Of a stretch of 64,000 bases of DNA, positions 34,371 through 42,409 are shown one piece after another (position 1 is the first letter of the stretch; each line of letters starts with the position of its first letter). The position numbers and the translations under genes are program-made. Below the pieces are notes generated by a model. The model was not told the DNA's origin, did not search any database, and saw only the letters and a program-made list of their open reading frames with translations. Source of the DNA: Actinophytocola algeriensis (GTDB lineage Bacteria > Actinomycetota > Actinomycetes > Mycobacteriales > Pseudonocardiaceae); the NCBI RefSeq assembly GCF_014203735.1, contig NZ_JACHJQ010000006.1:567698-631697 (forward strand), given 5' to 3'.

Positions 34371-35339
34371 CTACACGTCGCCGTACCGAGCCAGAACGCG
34401 CGCCCGCAGCTCAGGATCCGTCCGAGGCACCGGTTCGAGGAAGATCTCGTCCAGGTCGGGGAACCGCGCACGCAGCTCCCCCGCGATCCGCACGCACGCG
34501 ATCTCGAGGTCCGCCGCCGTCAGGTCGTCCGCGAAGTCCAGCCGGGCGCACATCAGCACCTGGTCGGTGCCCGTCACCATCGTGAGCAGGTCGACCACGA
34601 CCTCGACCTCCGGCTCGGCGGCCAGCATCTCCCGCGCACCGCGGACGATCGCCGGGTCGGCCTGCCTGCCGATGAGCAGCCCCAGGTTGGTGCGCCCCAG
34701 CAGGTACGCGACCCCCGCCAGCAGCACGCCGATCAGCACCGACGCCAACCCGTCCCACAGCGAGTCGCCGGTCACGTCGTGCAGTGCGAGGCCACCGAAC
34801 GCGAGCAGGATGCCCACCAGTGCGGCACTGTCCTCGTAGAACACGGTCTTGACCGTCGGGTCGTCGATCAGGTTCAGGTAGCGGCGCACGGAGCGGTTCT
34901 GCTCCGCCGCCTCCGTGCGCAGCTGCTTCACCGCGCGCAGCCACGACGTGCCCTCCAGCACGAACGCGAGCCCCAGCACGGCGTAGCCGACCAGGGGGCT
35001 CGTCTGCTCCTCCGGCTCGCCGAACACGGTCTTGAACCCCACGTAGAACGCGAACAGCGCACCGGAGGTGAAAATGGACACCGCGGCCATCAGCGACCAG
35101 AAGTACCGCTCCTTGCCGTACCCGAACGGGTGCGCGCGGTCGGCCGGCCGTGATGACCGGCGCAGCGCGGTGAGCAGCAGTGCCTCGGTGAACGTGTCCG
35201 CCACCGAGTGCCCCGCCTCGGCCAGCATCGCGGCGGAACCGGTGATGACACCCGCGATCAGCTTCAGCACCGCGATCGCGAAGTTCGCACCCAGCGCCAC
35301 CAGCACGGTCAGCTTGCTCTCGGACTTCTCCTCCGCCAC
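34371..35339 (-). CDS. Cation diffusion facilitator transporter
   Basis: A 322-residue CDF-family proton-coupled metal exporter. Six hydrophobic helices include the family pattern GSAAMLAEAGHSVADTFTE (residues about 34-52), whose His and Asp residues bind the metal; the partner site LIDDPTVKTVFYEDSAALVG is also visible. A cytoplasmic C-terminal domain of about 100 residues follows. GTG 35339 begins MAEEKSESKLTV. Likely substrates are Zn2+, Fe2+, Co2+ or Mn2+. It is monocistronic and convergent with the LigD operon. Confidence 0.9.
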   Translation of the reverse strand: MAEEKSESKLTVLVALGANFAIAVLKLIAGVITGSAAMLAEAGHSVADTFTEALLLTALRRSSRPADRAHPFGYGKERYFWSLMAAVSIFTSGALFAFYVGFKTVFGEPEEQTSPLVGYAVLGLAFVLEGTSWLRAVKQLRTEAAEQNRSVRRYLNLIDDPTVKTVFYEDSAALVGILLAFGGLALHDVTGDSLWDGLASVLIGVLLAGVAYLLGRTNLGLLIGRQADPAIVRGAREMLAAEPEVEVVVDLLTMVTGTDQVLMCARLDFADDLTAADLEIACVRIAGELRARFPDLDEIFLEPVPRTDPELRARVLARYGDV

Positions 35340-35476
35340 ACCAGGACACTAACGCGCCCTGCGGACCTTCGCGGGTGAGTCCTGGACTGATCAGCAGCCA
35401 CCTCAGGGGAACGTGACGGCACTCAGCCACCAACCGCCTCCGGTCCGCCGCTGGTGCCGGGTCGGGACCAACACTT

Positions 35477-36544
35477 TCACGTGCGGGGAGGCGGAAGAGT
35501 GTCGAGCACCGCCGTCGTGAACTCGTCCGTGGACGCGGTGCCGCCGAGATCCCGGGTGCGCACCGGCGAGTTCGCCAGGACAGCGGTCACCGCCGCGAGG
35601 ACTTCCGCGCCCGCTTCCGGGTGGCCGAGGTGGTCGAGCATCATCGACGCGGACCAGATCGCACCGAGCGGGTTCGCGACGCCCTGGCCCGCGATGTCCG
35701 GCGCCGAGCCGTGCACGGGCTCGAACATCGACGGGAACTCGCCGGACGGGTCGATGTTCCCCGCGGGCGCGATGCCGATGCTGCCCGCGACGGCGGCCGC
35801 CAGGTCGGAGAGGATGTCGCCGAACAGGTTCGAACCGACGATCACGTCGAACCGCGACGGGTCCAGCACGACCTTCGCGACGAGCGCGTCGATGTGTTCC
35901 TGCCGCCACTCCACGTTCGGGTGCCGCGCTCCTGCCTCGACGACCAGTTCGTCCCAGAACGGCATCGTGTGCACGATTCCGTTGGACTTCGTGGCGGACG
36001 TGACGTGGCCGCGGCGCGTCGCCGCGAGGTCGAACGCGTAGTCGAGGATCCGGGTGACGCCCGGCCGGGTGAAGATCGCCTCCTGCACGGCCATCTCGTC
36101 GGGGAAGCCGCGGTTGAACCGGCCGCCGACCTCCGAGTACTCGCCCTCGACGTTCTCCCGCACCACCACGAAGTCCATGCCGGGCACCGCGCCGAGGACC
36201 GGGGTCGGCACGCCCTCGAAGACCCTGATCGGCCGCAGGTTCACGTACTGCCGGAACTGGCGGCGGATGGGGATGAGCAGCCCCCACAGCGACACGTGGT
36301 CCGGCACGCCGGGCCAGCCGACCGCGCCGAGCAGGATCGCGTCGTGGTGGCGGATACGGTCCAGGCCGTCGGCGGGCATCATCGCGCCCTCGGCGAGGTA
36401 GCGCGTGCACGACCAGTCGAACTCGTCGTAGCGGAACGTGACGCCGTGGCGGGCGCCGACGCGGTCGAGGACGGCGACGGCGGGTGGCAGCACCTCGGCG
36501 CCGATGCCGTCGCCGGGGATGAGGGCGATGCGGTGGTCGGTCAT
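35477..36544 (-). CDS. Tartrate/D-malate dehydrogenase-type beta-decarboxylating dehydrogenase
   Basis: A 355-residue member of the isocitrate/isopropylmalate dehydrogenase family. The start ALIPGDGIGAEVLPPAV, substrate loop SLWGLLIPIRRQFRQYVNLRPIR, catalytic VRENVEGEYSEVGG, metal-site region NLFGDILSDLAA and nucleotide site EPVHGSAPDIAGQGVANP fit tartrate dehydrogenase/decarboxylase or D-malate dehydrogenase (NAD+, Mn2+) rather than leucine biosynthesis. It lies 84 bases downstream of a LysR gene on the same strand; a 19-bp dyad in the gap looks like a LysR site. Confidence 0.88.
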   Translation of the reverse strand: MTDHRIALIPGDGIGAEVLPPAVAVLDRVGARHGVTFRYDEFDWSCTRYLAEGAMMPADGLDRIRHHDAILLGAVGWPGVPDHVSLWGLLIPIRRQFRQYVNLRPIRVFEGVPTPVLGAVPGMDFVVVRENVEGEYSEVGGRFNRGFPDEMAVQEAIFTRPGVTRILDYAFDLAATRRGHVTSATKSNGIVHTMPFWDELVVEAGARHPNVEWRQEHIDALVAKVVLDPSRFDVIVGSNLFGDILSDLAAAVAGSIGIAPAGNIDPSGEFPSMFEPVHGSAPDIAGQGVANPLGAIWSASMMLDHLGHPEAGAEVLAAVTAVLANSPVRTRDLGGTASTDEFTTAVLDTLPPPRT

Positions 36545-36601
36545 GACATGGAGTGAATCCGACGGCGACCGATCGTGGCCAAGACCGGTTCCCTGTCGGA
36601 C

Positions 36602-36620
36602 TGACAGGCAGTGCCTATCA
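36602..36620 (-). promoter_or_regulatory. LysR-type operator candidate
   Basis: TGACAGGCAGTGCCTATCA is a near-perfect dyad (AGGCA-G-TGCCT core, TGA/TCA ends) containing the T-N11-A pattern bound by LysR regulators. It is in the short gap between the LysR gene and the dehydrogenase gene, about 60 bases before the dehydrogenase ATG. Confidence 0.55.
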
Positions 36621-36628
36621 GAGCGGGC

Positions 36629-37498
36629 CTATCCGGGCAGGAACGCGGCGGCGGCCGGGCTGAGCCTGCCGTCGCGGTGCACCAGGCAGACCCGAAGCAC
36701 CTCGTCGCCCGCGAGGTCCCGCACGACCGCACCCGCCGACCGCGCCAGCTCCCGCCACGACTCGGACAGCACCGCGACCCCGACCCGCGCCAGCACGAGC
36801 GGCAGCACCGCCTCCCGGTGCTCGATCTCGACCGCGATCCGCGACCCCCGGGAACGGCGCAGGATCTCGTCGGCGACGCGGCGCATGCCGGTACCGGGCT
36901 GGCCGACGATCAGCCGCTGCCCGGCCAGCGCGTCCGAAGACACCGGCGCACCGGCGGCGGGCAGGTCCGCCTCCGTGGCCGCGACCAGCACGAACGCCTG
37001 CGTCTCCAGCTGGTGGACGGTCAGCCCGGCCAGCTCGGGCCCGAGGCTGGGCGCGCCGAGGACCCCCAGCTCGGCCGACCCCGCGCGGACCGCCGCGATC
37101 ACCTCCGGCGGCGTCGCCGCCGCCCGCACGGACACCTCGACCAGCGGGTACTCGGCGCGGAACCGGCTGATCATCGGCGCGAGCGGGCTCACGGCCTGCG
37201 ACGGCATGGACGCGATCACCAGCCGCCCGGACCGCAGCCCGTGCACGGCCTCGACCGTCGCGCGCGCCAGCTCGACACCGCGCAGCACCTCGCGGGCCGG
37301 GTCGATCAGCCGCTCGCCGGCCGGGGTGAGCACGAGCCTGCGGCCGGTGCGGTGGAACAGGTCGGTGCCGAGGTCGCGTTCGAGCGCCCGCAACGCCTGC
37401 GAGACCGACGGCTGCGCCACGAACAGTTCCTGAGCCGCCCGGTGCACGCTGCCGTGATCGACGATCGCGAGGAAGTACTGCAGCTGGCGCACATCCAT
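36629..37498 (-). CDS. LysR-family transcriptional regulator
   Basis: A 289-residue LysR protein. The N-terminal winged helix MDVRQLQYFLAIVDHGSVHRAAQELFVAQPSVSQALR (residues 1-37, quoted in part) is followed by a linker helix and a two-lobed effector domain (LVIASMPSQAVSPLAPMI ... ). It probably activates the tartrate/malate-type dehydrogenase gene immediately downstream when its hydroxy-acid substrate is present. It starts at ATG 37498, 46 bases from the divergent LAL regulator. Confidence 0.92.
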   Translation of the reverse strand: MDVRQLQYFLAIVDHGSVHRAAQELFVAQPSVSQALRALERDLGTDLFHRTGRRLVLTPAGERLIDPAREVLRGVELARATVEAVHGLRSGRLVIASMPSQAVSPLAPMISRFRAEYPLVEVSVRAAATPPEVIAAVRAGSAELGVLGAPSLGPELAGLTVHQLETQAFVLVAATEADLPAAGAPVSSDALAGQRLIVGQPGTGMRRVADEILRRSRGSRIAVEIEHREAVLPLVLARVGVAVLSESWRELARSAGAVVRDLAGDEVLRVCLVHRDGRLSPAAAAFLPG

Positions 37499-37544
37499 AG
37501 GAGGAGGCTATGGGCGGACCGTCATCTAGGACATACTGCACCGC

Positions 37545-40334
37545 GTGGCGCGGGTGTCGGTGCCGGAACTGGTGGGGCGGCGAGCCGAGCTCGCCGCCCT
37601 CGCGGCCTGCGGGGCCTCTTCGTGGAGCTTGCGGAACGAACATCAGGCACAGTCGTGGAGCTTGCGGAACGAACATCAAGCGCAGTCGGACATCCGGCTC
37701 GTGCTGGTCGACGGCGACGCGGGGGTGGGCAAGACGCGGCTGGTCCGGGCCTTCGCACAGGGGACCGGTGCGACCGTGCTGACGGGCGGTTGCCTGCAGT
37801 TCGAGGCCGACATCCCGTACGCGCCGTTCGTCGAGGCGCTCCCCCACCTGTTCACCGGCGCGATGAGCACGGCCGCGGGCGACCGGGCCACCGAGTACCG
37901 CAGGATCGCCGACGCGGTCCGCGCCGCCGGTGAGCGGGTGGTGCTGGTGCTCGAGGACCTGCACTGGGCCGACGCCGCCACCCGTGACCTGCTGTTGTTC
38001 CTGCACCGGGCGCTCTCCGCCGCGCCCGTGCTGATCATCGCCACCTGCCGGGCCGACGAGGTGCCGGCACACCACCCGGTCGCGGCGCTGGTCGCGGAGC
38101 TGTCCAGGTCCCCGCACGCCACCCGCATCCACCTGCCGCCGCTGGACCGCGCCGGGGTGGCGGCACTCGCCGCCGGCGTGCTCGGCGCGGCGCCGCCGGA
38201 CGAGCTGGTCGACACGCTCATGGCCCGCGCGGAGGGCAACCCGTTCTTCACCGAGGAGCTGCTGGCCGCGGGCAACACCGTGCCGCGCACGGTCCGCGAG
38301 ATCATCGTGACCCGCATGGCCCGGTTGTCCGGACCCGCTCAGCACCTGGCGCGGCTCGCGTCGGTGGTCGGCAGGACGGTGCCGCACGACCTGCTCGCCG
38401 CGCTGGTGCCGCGGGACCTGGACGTCGCGGTCCGCGACCTGGTCGACCACGGCCAGCTGGTGATCGTCGAACCCGACGCGTACGCGTTCCGGCACGCGCT
38501 GATCCACGAGGCGCTGTACCGGGAGCTGCTGCCGGGTGAGCGGCGGCAGGCACACGCGGCGGTCGCCCGCAGCCTCACCGCGCACCCCGAGCTGGCCATG
38601 TCGCAGGCCGCCGAGCTGGCGCACCACTGGGACGCCGCAGGCGAGGCCGAACCCGCGCTGGCCGCCGCGGTGCGGGCGGCGACCGGCGCGTCCGACGGCC
38701 ACGCCCCGGCCGCCGCGCACGCCCACTACGAGCGGGCGCTGCGCCGCTGGCCGGACGTCGCCGGTCCCGAGGCGGTGACCGGCATCGACCACGACACGCT
38801 GCTCGAACGGGCCGCCGAGGCCGCGAGCCTCGCGGGCCACAACCAGCGCGCGGTGGAGCTGACCCGGCAGCGCCTGGCCGCCCTGCGCGACCCGGAACGC
38901 GTGGCGCAGGCCTACGAACAGCTCTCCTACCAGGCCCGCAGCGCCGGCAACTGGGAGCTGGCGCGGCACGCGAGCGCCGAGACCGTGCGGCTGCTGCCGC
39001 CGCACTCGCCCGCCCGGCTGCGGGTGGAGTCGTGGCAGATGATGCTGGCGATGCTGGGCGCGCGGTACCTGGACGCGGTGGGCCACGCGGAGCGGATCCT
39101 GCCCCAGGCGAGCGAGGACGCCGACGACCTGGTGCCCCGCAACCGCGCGCTGACCGTGCTCGGCACCGGGCACGTCATGCTCGGGCACGTCGACGAGGGC
39201 ACCGGGTTCCTGGCGCGGCACCGCGAGTTCGGCGCGCGGACCGGGGTGCCGAGGTTCGTCGGAGTGGGGTACGTGAACACGGCGGAGAGCCTGATCTGGG
39301 CGGACCGGCACGACGAGGCGCTCGCGCTCGCCCGCGACGGCATCGAGCGGGCGGGTGAGCTGGGGTTCGCGATCTACCTGCTGCCGATCGTGGGCAACGC
39401 GGTCCGGGCGCTCGCCGAGCTGTCCCGGTGGGACGAGGCGCTCGACACCTCCGCCGATCCCGACGACCCGGCCGCCGACCCGTTCAACTGGATCTTCGTG
39501 GACCTGCCGCGCGCGGAGGTCCTGCTGCGGCGCGGAGAACTCGCCGCGGCGACCGCGCTGCTGGACCGGGCGGGCGCGGTGCTCGACGGCCAGGACGACG
39601 CCCAGTACGGCACCGAGCTGGCCCACCTGCGGGGACGGCTCGCGGGTGCGGAGGGCAGGCACGCGGACGGGCTGGCGGCGGTCCGCGGCGGGCTCGAGAT
39701 CGCGTTGTCGGCGCACGACATGTGGCTGGTGGCACGGCTCGTGGCGACCGGGGTGTGGCTGGCGGCCTGCGTCGAGGACGAGGCGACCGCCGACGAACTG
39801 CTGGCGGCGGGCCGGGCACACCGGGAGTCGCTCGAGGCCAGGGGTGCGGTGGCGCTGCCGCGCACACTGCGGGCCGTGGCGCTGGCGGAGGCGGAACGCG
39901 GCCGGCTGGACCCGGCGGCGTGGGCGGCGGTCGACGGCGGTCCGGACCGGTACCTGACCGCCTACGCGCGGTTCCGCGCGGCCGAGTCCCTGTTGGCCAC
40001 CAAGGGATCCCGCGCCAGAGCGGCCGAGCTGCTGGCGTCGGCGGCCTCGACGGCGGCGGCTCTCGCCGCCGCGCCACTGGCCGGTGTGATCACCGCGCTG
40101 AGCGAGCGAGCCCGGCTCGCGCCGCCGACCGCACCGCCCGCGCTCGGCCTGACCGCCCGCGAGGCGGAGATCTTCTCCCTGGTGGGGCAAGGGAAAACGA
40201 ACGCGGAGATCGCGGCGGAGCTGTTCATCAGCACCAAGACGGCGAGCGTGCACGTCTCGAACATCCTGCGGAAGCTCGGGGTCAGGAGCAGGATCCAGGC
40301 GGCCGCACTGGCACACAGACGGGAGCAGTCCTAA
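37545..40334 (+). CDS. LuxR-family regulator of the LAL type (AAA ATPase, TPR-like, LuxR HTH)
   Basis: A 929-residue large ATP-binding LuxR regulator. P-loop GDAGVGKTRL is at about residues 57-66 and Walker B VVLVLEDLHWADAATRD near 131-147; a long helical repeat region fills about 300-840. The C-terminal LuxR helix-turn-helix (GLTAREAEIFSLVGQGKTNAEIAAELFISTKTASVHVSNILRKLG, seen in part) is at about 865-910. Residues 26-47 are two copies of SWSLRNEHQAQ, an in-frame 33-bp tandem repeat between the first strand of the ATPase and its P-loop. The gene directly abuts an alditol oxidase gene (no gap), its likely partner or target. Confidence 0.92.
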   Translation: MARVSVPELVGRRAELAALAACGASSWSLRNEHQAQSWSLRNEHQAQSDIRLVLVDGDAGVGKTRLVRAFAQGTGATVLTGGCLQFEADIPYAPFVEALPHLFTGAMSTAAGDRATEYRRIADAVRAAGERVVLVLEDLHWADAATRDLLLFLHRALSAAPVLIIATCRADEVPAHHPVAALVAELSRSPHATRIHLPPLDRAGVAALAAGVLGAAPPDELVDTLMARAEGNPFFTEELLAAGNTVPRTVREIIVTRMARLSGPAQHLARLASVVGRTVPHDLLAALVPRDLDVAVRDLVDHGQLVIVEPDAYAFRHALIHEALYRELLPGERRQAHAAVARSLTAHPELAMSQAAELAHHWDAAGEAEPALAAAVRAATGASDGHAPAAAHAHYERALRRWPDVAGPEAVTGIDHDTLLERAAEAASLAGHNQRAVELTRQRLAALRDPERVAQAYEQLSYQARSAGNWELARHASAETVRLLPPHSPARLRVESWQMMLAMLGARYLDAVGHAERILPQASEDADDLVPRNRALTVLGTGHVMLGHVDEGTGFLARHREFGARTGVPRFVGVGYVNTAESLIWADRHDEALALARDGIERAGELGFAIYLLPIVGNAVRALAELSRWDEALDTSADPDDPAADPFNWIFVDLPRAEVLLRRGELAAATALLDRAGAVLDGQDDAQYGTELAHLRGRLAGAEGRHADGLAAVRGGLEIALSAHDMWLVARLVATGVWLAACVEDEATADELLAAGRAHRESLEARGAVALPRTLRAVALAEAERGRLDPAAWAAVDGGPDRYLTAYARFRAAESLLATKGSRARAAELLASAASTAAALAAAPLAGVITALSERARLAPPTAPPALGLTAREAEIFSLVGQGKTNAEIAAELFISTKTASVHVSNILRKLGVRSRIQAAALAHRREQS
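37620..37685 (+). repeat. 33-bp tandem duplication inside the LAL gene
   Basis: Two 33-bp units, 37620-37652 and 37653-37685, differ at two positions and encode two copies of the 11-residue unit SWSLRNEHQAQ. The inserted segment interrupts the usual short path from the N-terminal GRRAEL motif to the P-loop without breaking the frame. The sequence composition (GAGCTTGCGGAACGAA) is unlike the flanking coding sequence and resembles a dispersed repeat. Confidence 0.75.
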
Positions 40335-41534
40335 GTGGAGCAGAACTGGGCCGGCAACATCGCATACCAGGCACGGGAGGTGGCGCGCCCCCGGTCGGTC
40401 GACGCGCTGCGGCAGCTGGTCGCGGACCGGGACCGGGTGCGCGCGCTGGGCTCGCGGCACTCGTTCAACGACCTCGCCGACGGTCAGGGCACGCTGGTGT
40501 CGCTGGAGGAGATGCCCGACGAGATCGTCGTGACCGGACAGCAGGTGTCGGTGCCCGCCGGTGTCCGGTACGGGGTGCTGGCGGAGTTCCTGGCCGAGCG
40601 CGGGCTCGCGCTGCCGAACATGGCGTCACTGCCGCACATCTCGGTGGCGGGCGCGATCGCCACCGCCACCCACGGCTCCGGCGACGGCAACGGCTGCCTG
40701 TCGACGGCGGTGGCCGGGCTGGAGCTCGTGACGTCCTCAGGCGGGCTGCGCACGTTGTGGCGCGGCGATCCGGAGTTCGCAGGCAGCGTGGTGGCGCTCG
40801 GCGCGCTCGGCGTGATCACGCGGGTGACACTGGACGTGCGGCCGGCTTTCGAGGTGCGGCAACAGGTCTACCCGTCAGTGCCGTGGTCCACTGTGGCCGG
40901 TGAGCTGGCGGAGGTGTTCGCGAGCGGGTACAGCGTCAGCGTGTTCACCGACTGGGTCGGGCCCGCGCAGGTGTGGGTGAAGAGCCTCGACCCGGTGGCA
41001 CTCCCGTACACCCCGGCCGACGGCCCGGTGCACATGCTGCCGGGCGAGTCGGTGGCGGCGGTGACCGAGCAGGGCGGTGTGCCGGGGCCGTGGCTGGACC
41101 GGTTGCCGCACTTCAGGTTGGGGCACAAGCCGAGCGCCGGCGCGGAGCTGCAGAGCGAGTACCTGCTGCCGCGTGATTCGGCGCCGGAAGCGCTGGCCAG
41201 GCTGCGGGAGATGGGGCCGAGGATCGCACCGCTGCTGCAGATCACGGAGCTGCGCACGGTGGCAGCGGACACCCTGTGGCTGTCCCCGGCCGGTGGCCGG
41301 GACGTGCTGGGCATCCACTTCACGTGGAAGCTGGACGTCCCCGGCGTGACGGGGTTGCTGCCCGACATCGAGGCGGTGCTGCTGCCGCTGGGCGCCCGCC
41401 CGCACTGGGGGAAGCTGTTCCACACCAGCGAGATCAGCACGCTGTACCCGAGGTGGACGGACTTCCTCGAGCTGCGCGCCCACCACGACCCGAAGGGCAA
41501 GTTCACGAACCCGTTCCTGGACCGCCTGACGTGA
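40335..41534 (+). CDS. Alditol/xylitol oxidase-like covalent flavoenzyme
   Basis: A 399-residue VAO-family oxidase. The flavin-attachment segment RALGSRHSFNDLAD has H42 in the position of the FAD-linked histidine of Streptomyces AldO. LPHISVAGAIATATHGSGDG is the FAD-binding signature, and the C-terminus HHDPKGKFTNPFL is the typical end of the family. AldO oxidises xylitol, sorbitol and related polyols at C1 with O2, yielding aldose and H2O2. GTG 40335 follows the LAL stop with no spacer, so the two are cotranscribed. Close homologues are about 415 residues, so it is complete. Confidence 0.9.
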   Translation: MEQNWAGNIAYQAREVARPRSVDALRQLVADRDRVRALGSRHSFNDLADGQGTLVSLEEMPDEIVVTGQQVSVPAGVRYGVLAEFLAERGLALPNMASLPHISVAGAIATATHGSGDGNGCLSTAVAGLELVTSSGGLRTLWRGDPEFAGSVVALGALGVITRVTLDVRPAFEVRQQVYPSVPWSTVAGELAEVFASGYSVSVFTDWVGPAQVWVKSLDPVALPYTPADGPVHMLPGESVAAVTEQGGVPGPWLDRLPHFRLGHKPSAGAELQSEYLLPRDSAPEALARLREMGPRIAPLLQITELRTVAADTLWLSPAGGRDVLGIHFTWKLDVPGVTGLLPDIEAVLLPLGARPHWGKLFHTSEISTLYPRWTDFLELRAHHDPKGKFTNPFLDRLT

Positions 41535-41550
41535 CGTTCTGTCTCTGCTG

Positions 41551-41730
41551 CGATGCCACGAGGGGGCCCTCGGGACGCTCGGTGCGATGAAGGACCCCTT
41601 CGTAACGTTCGGCGCGATGAAGGACCCCTTCGTAACGTCCGGCGCGATGAAGGACCCCTTCGTAACGTCCGGCGTGATGAAGGACCCCTTCGTTGCGCTC
41701 GACGCGACGAAGGACCCCTTCATCACGTCC
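41551..41730. repeat. Tandem array of 30-bp units between two convergent genes
   Basis: Five 30-bp units with the core ATGAAGGACCCCTTCGTAACG run without spacers from 41581 to 41730. The first three are nearly identical; the last two are degenerate. A sixth, strongly diverged unit (41551-41580) contains GAGGGGGCCCTC. Each unit contains GAAGG-ACC-CCTTC, a five-bp stem with three-base loop, so the transcript of either strand would form a row of small hairpins. The array lies in the 215-base gap between the alditol oxidase and DedA genes, where it could end both transcripts. Although 30 bp is a multiple of three, no gene fits. Confidence 0.8.
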
Positions 41731-41749
41731 GCCTCCACCGGCAGGACCG

Positions 41750-42409
41750 TCAATCGCCGGAACTCTCGGCCCCCTCCCGTACGCCGGCAACCGGGGGCCG
41801 GAGGCCACCGCCCCTGCGGCGCCGCACCAGCAGCACCACGGCCACCCCGGCCACGAGCACCGCCGCCAGCGCCCAGCTGCCGCGGCCCACCCAGTCCTCC
41901 ACCTGCCGCGCCGCCTCCCCGGCCGCCGCGCCGATGCCGATGTGCAGCGCGCACCACGCGGTCGCGCCCACCGCCACCGCGGGCAGGAACCGCCGGAACG
42001 GCAGCCCCGACGCACCCGCCGCGGCAGGCACCAGCGTCCGCAGCACCGGCAGGAAGATCGCCACGAGCACGGCCCACGCCCCGCGCCGCCGCAGCACGTC
42101 ACTCGCCCGGTCCCACGCCTTGGCCCCGTGCCTGCGCACCACCGCCGTCTGCCGCAGCCTCGGCCCGTACCGCCGCCCGAGCCAGTACCCGACCGCGTCG
42201 CCCCCGACCGCGCACACCGAAGTGACCAGCCACATCACCACGAACCGCGGCGGTGACACCGCGGTCGTGCCCAGCACGAACAGCCCCGTCTCACCAGGGG
42301 CGACGAACCCGAGCCCCAGCGTCGTCTCGCCGAACACCAGCAGACCGGCCACCGCCACCACCCCCGCGGGTGGCAGCGCGGCGAGCCAGTCGAGGAAGTC
42401 CGCGATCAC
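41750..42409 (-). CDS. DedA-family membrane protein
   Basis: A 219-residue integral membrane protein of the DedA/SNARE-associated family. It has an N-terminal re-entrant segment and the family motif FGETTLGLGFVAPGETGLFVLG (residues about 26-47), then VGYWLGRRYGPRLRQ and the conserved arginine/glycine block FLPVLRTLVPAAAGASGLPFRRF. Members flip lipid carriers or phospholipids (DedA, UptA-type) and affect membrane potential and peptide resistance. GTG 42409 overlaps the hydrolase stop, making it the last gene of the operon that begins with the sensor kinase. Confidence 0.9.
   Translation of the reverse strand: MIADFLDWLAALPPAGVVAVAGLLVFGETTLGLGFVAPGETGLFVLGTTAVSPPRFVVMWLVTSVCAVGGDAVGYWLGRRYGPRLRQTAVVRRHGAKAWDRASDVLRRRGAWAVLVAIFLPVLRTLVPAAAGASGLPFRRFLPAVAVGATAWCALHIGIGAAAGEAARQVEDWVGRGSWALAAVLVAGVAVVLLVRRRRGGGLRPPVAGVREGAESSGD

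Noticed and set aside
36618-40460. A 1280-codon minus-strand frame across the LAL and LysR genes
   Set aside because: It runs opposite a complete LAL regulator and through a LysR gene in another frame; no motifs, only GC-driven openness.
41551-41730. CRISPR-like array
   Set aside because: The 30-bp units are directly adjacent with no spacers, and no cas genes are present.
41587-42225. A frame reading MKDPFVTSGA repeats as a repeat protein
   Set aside because: The repeats translate only because the unit is 30 bp. Downstream it runs antisense to the DedA gene, and there is no ribosome-binding site.
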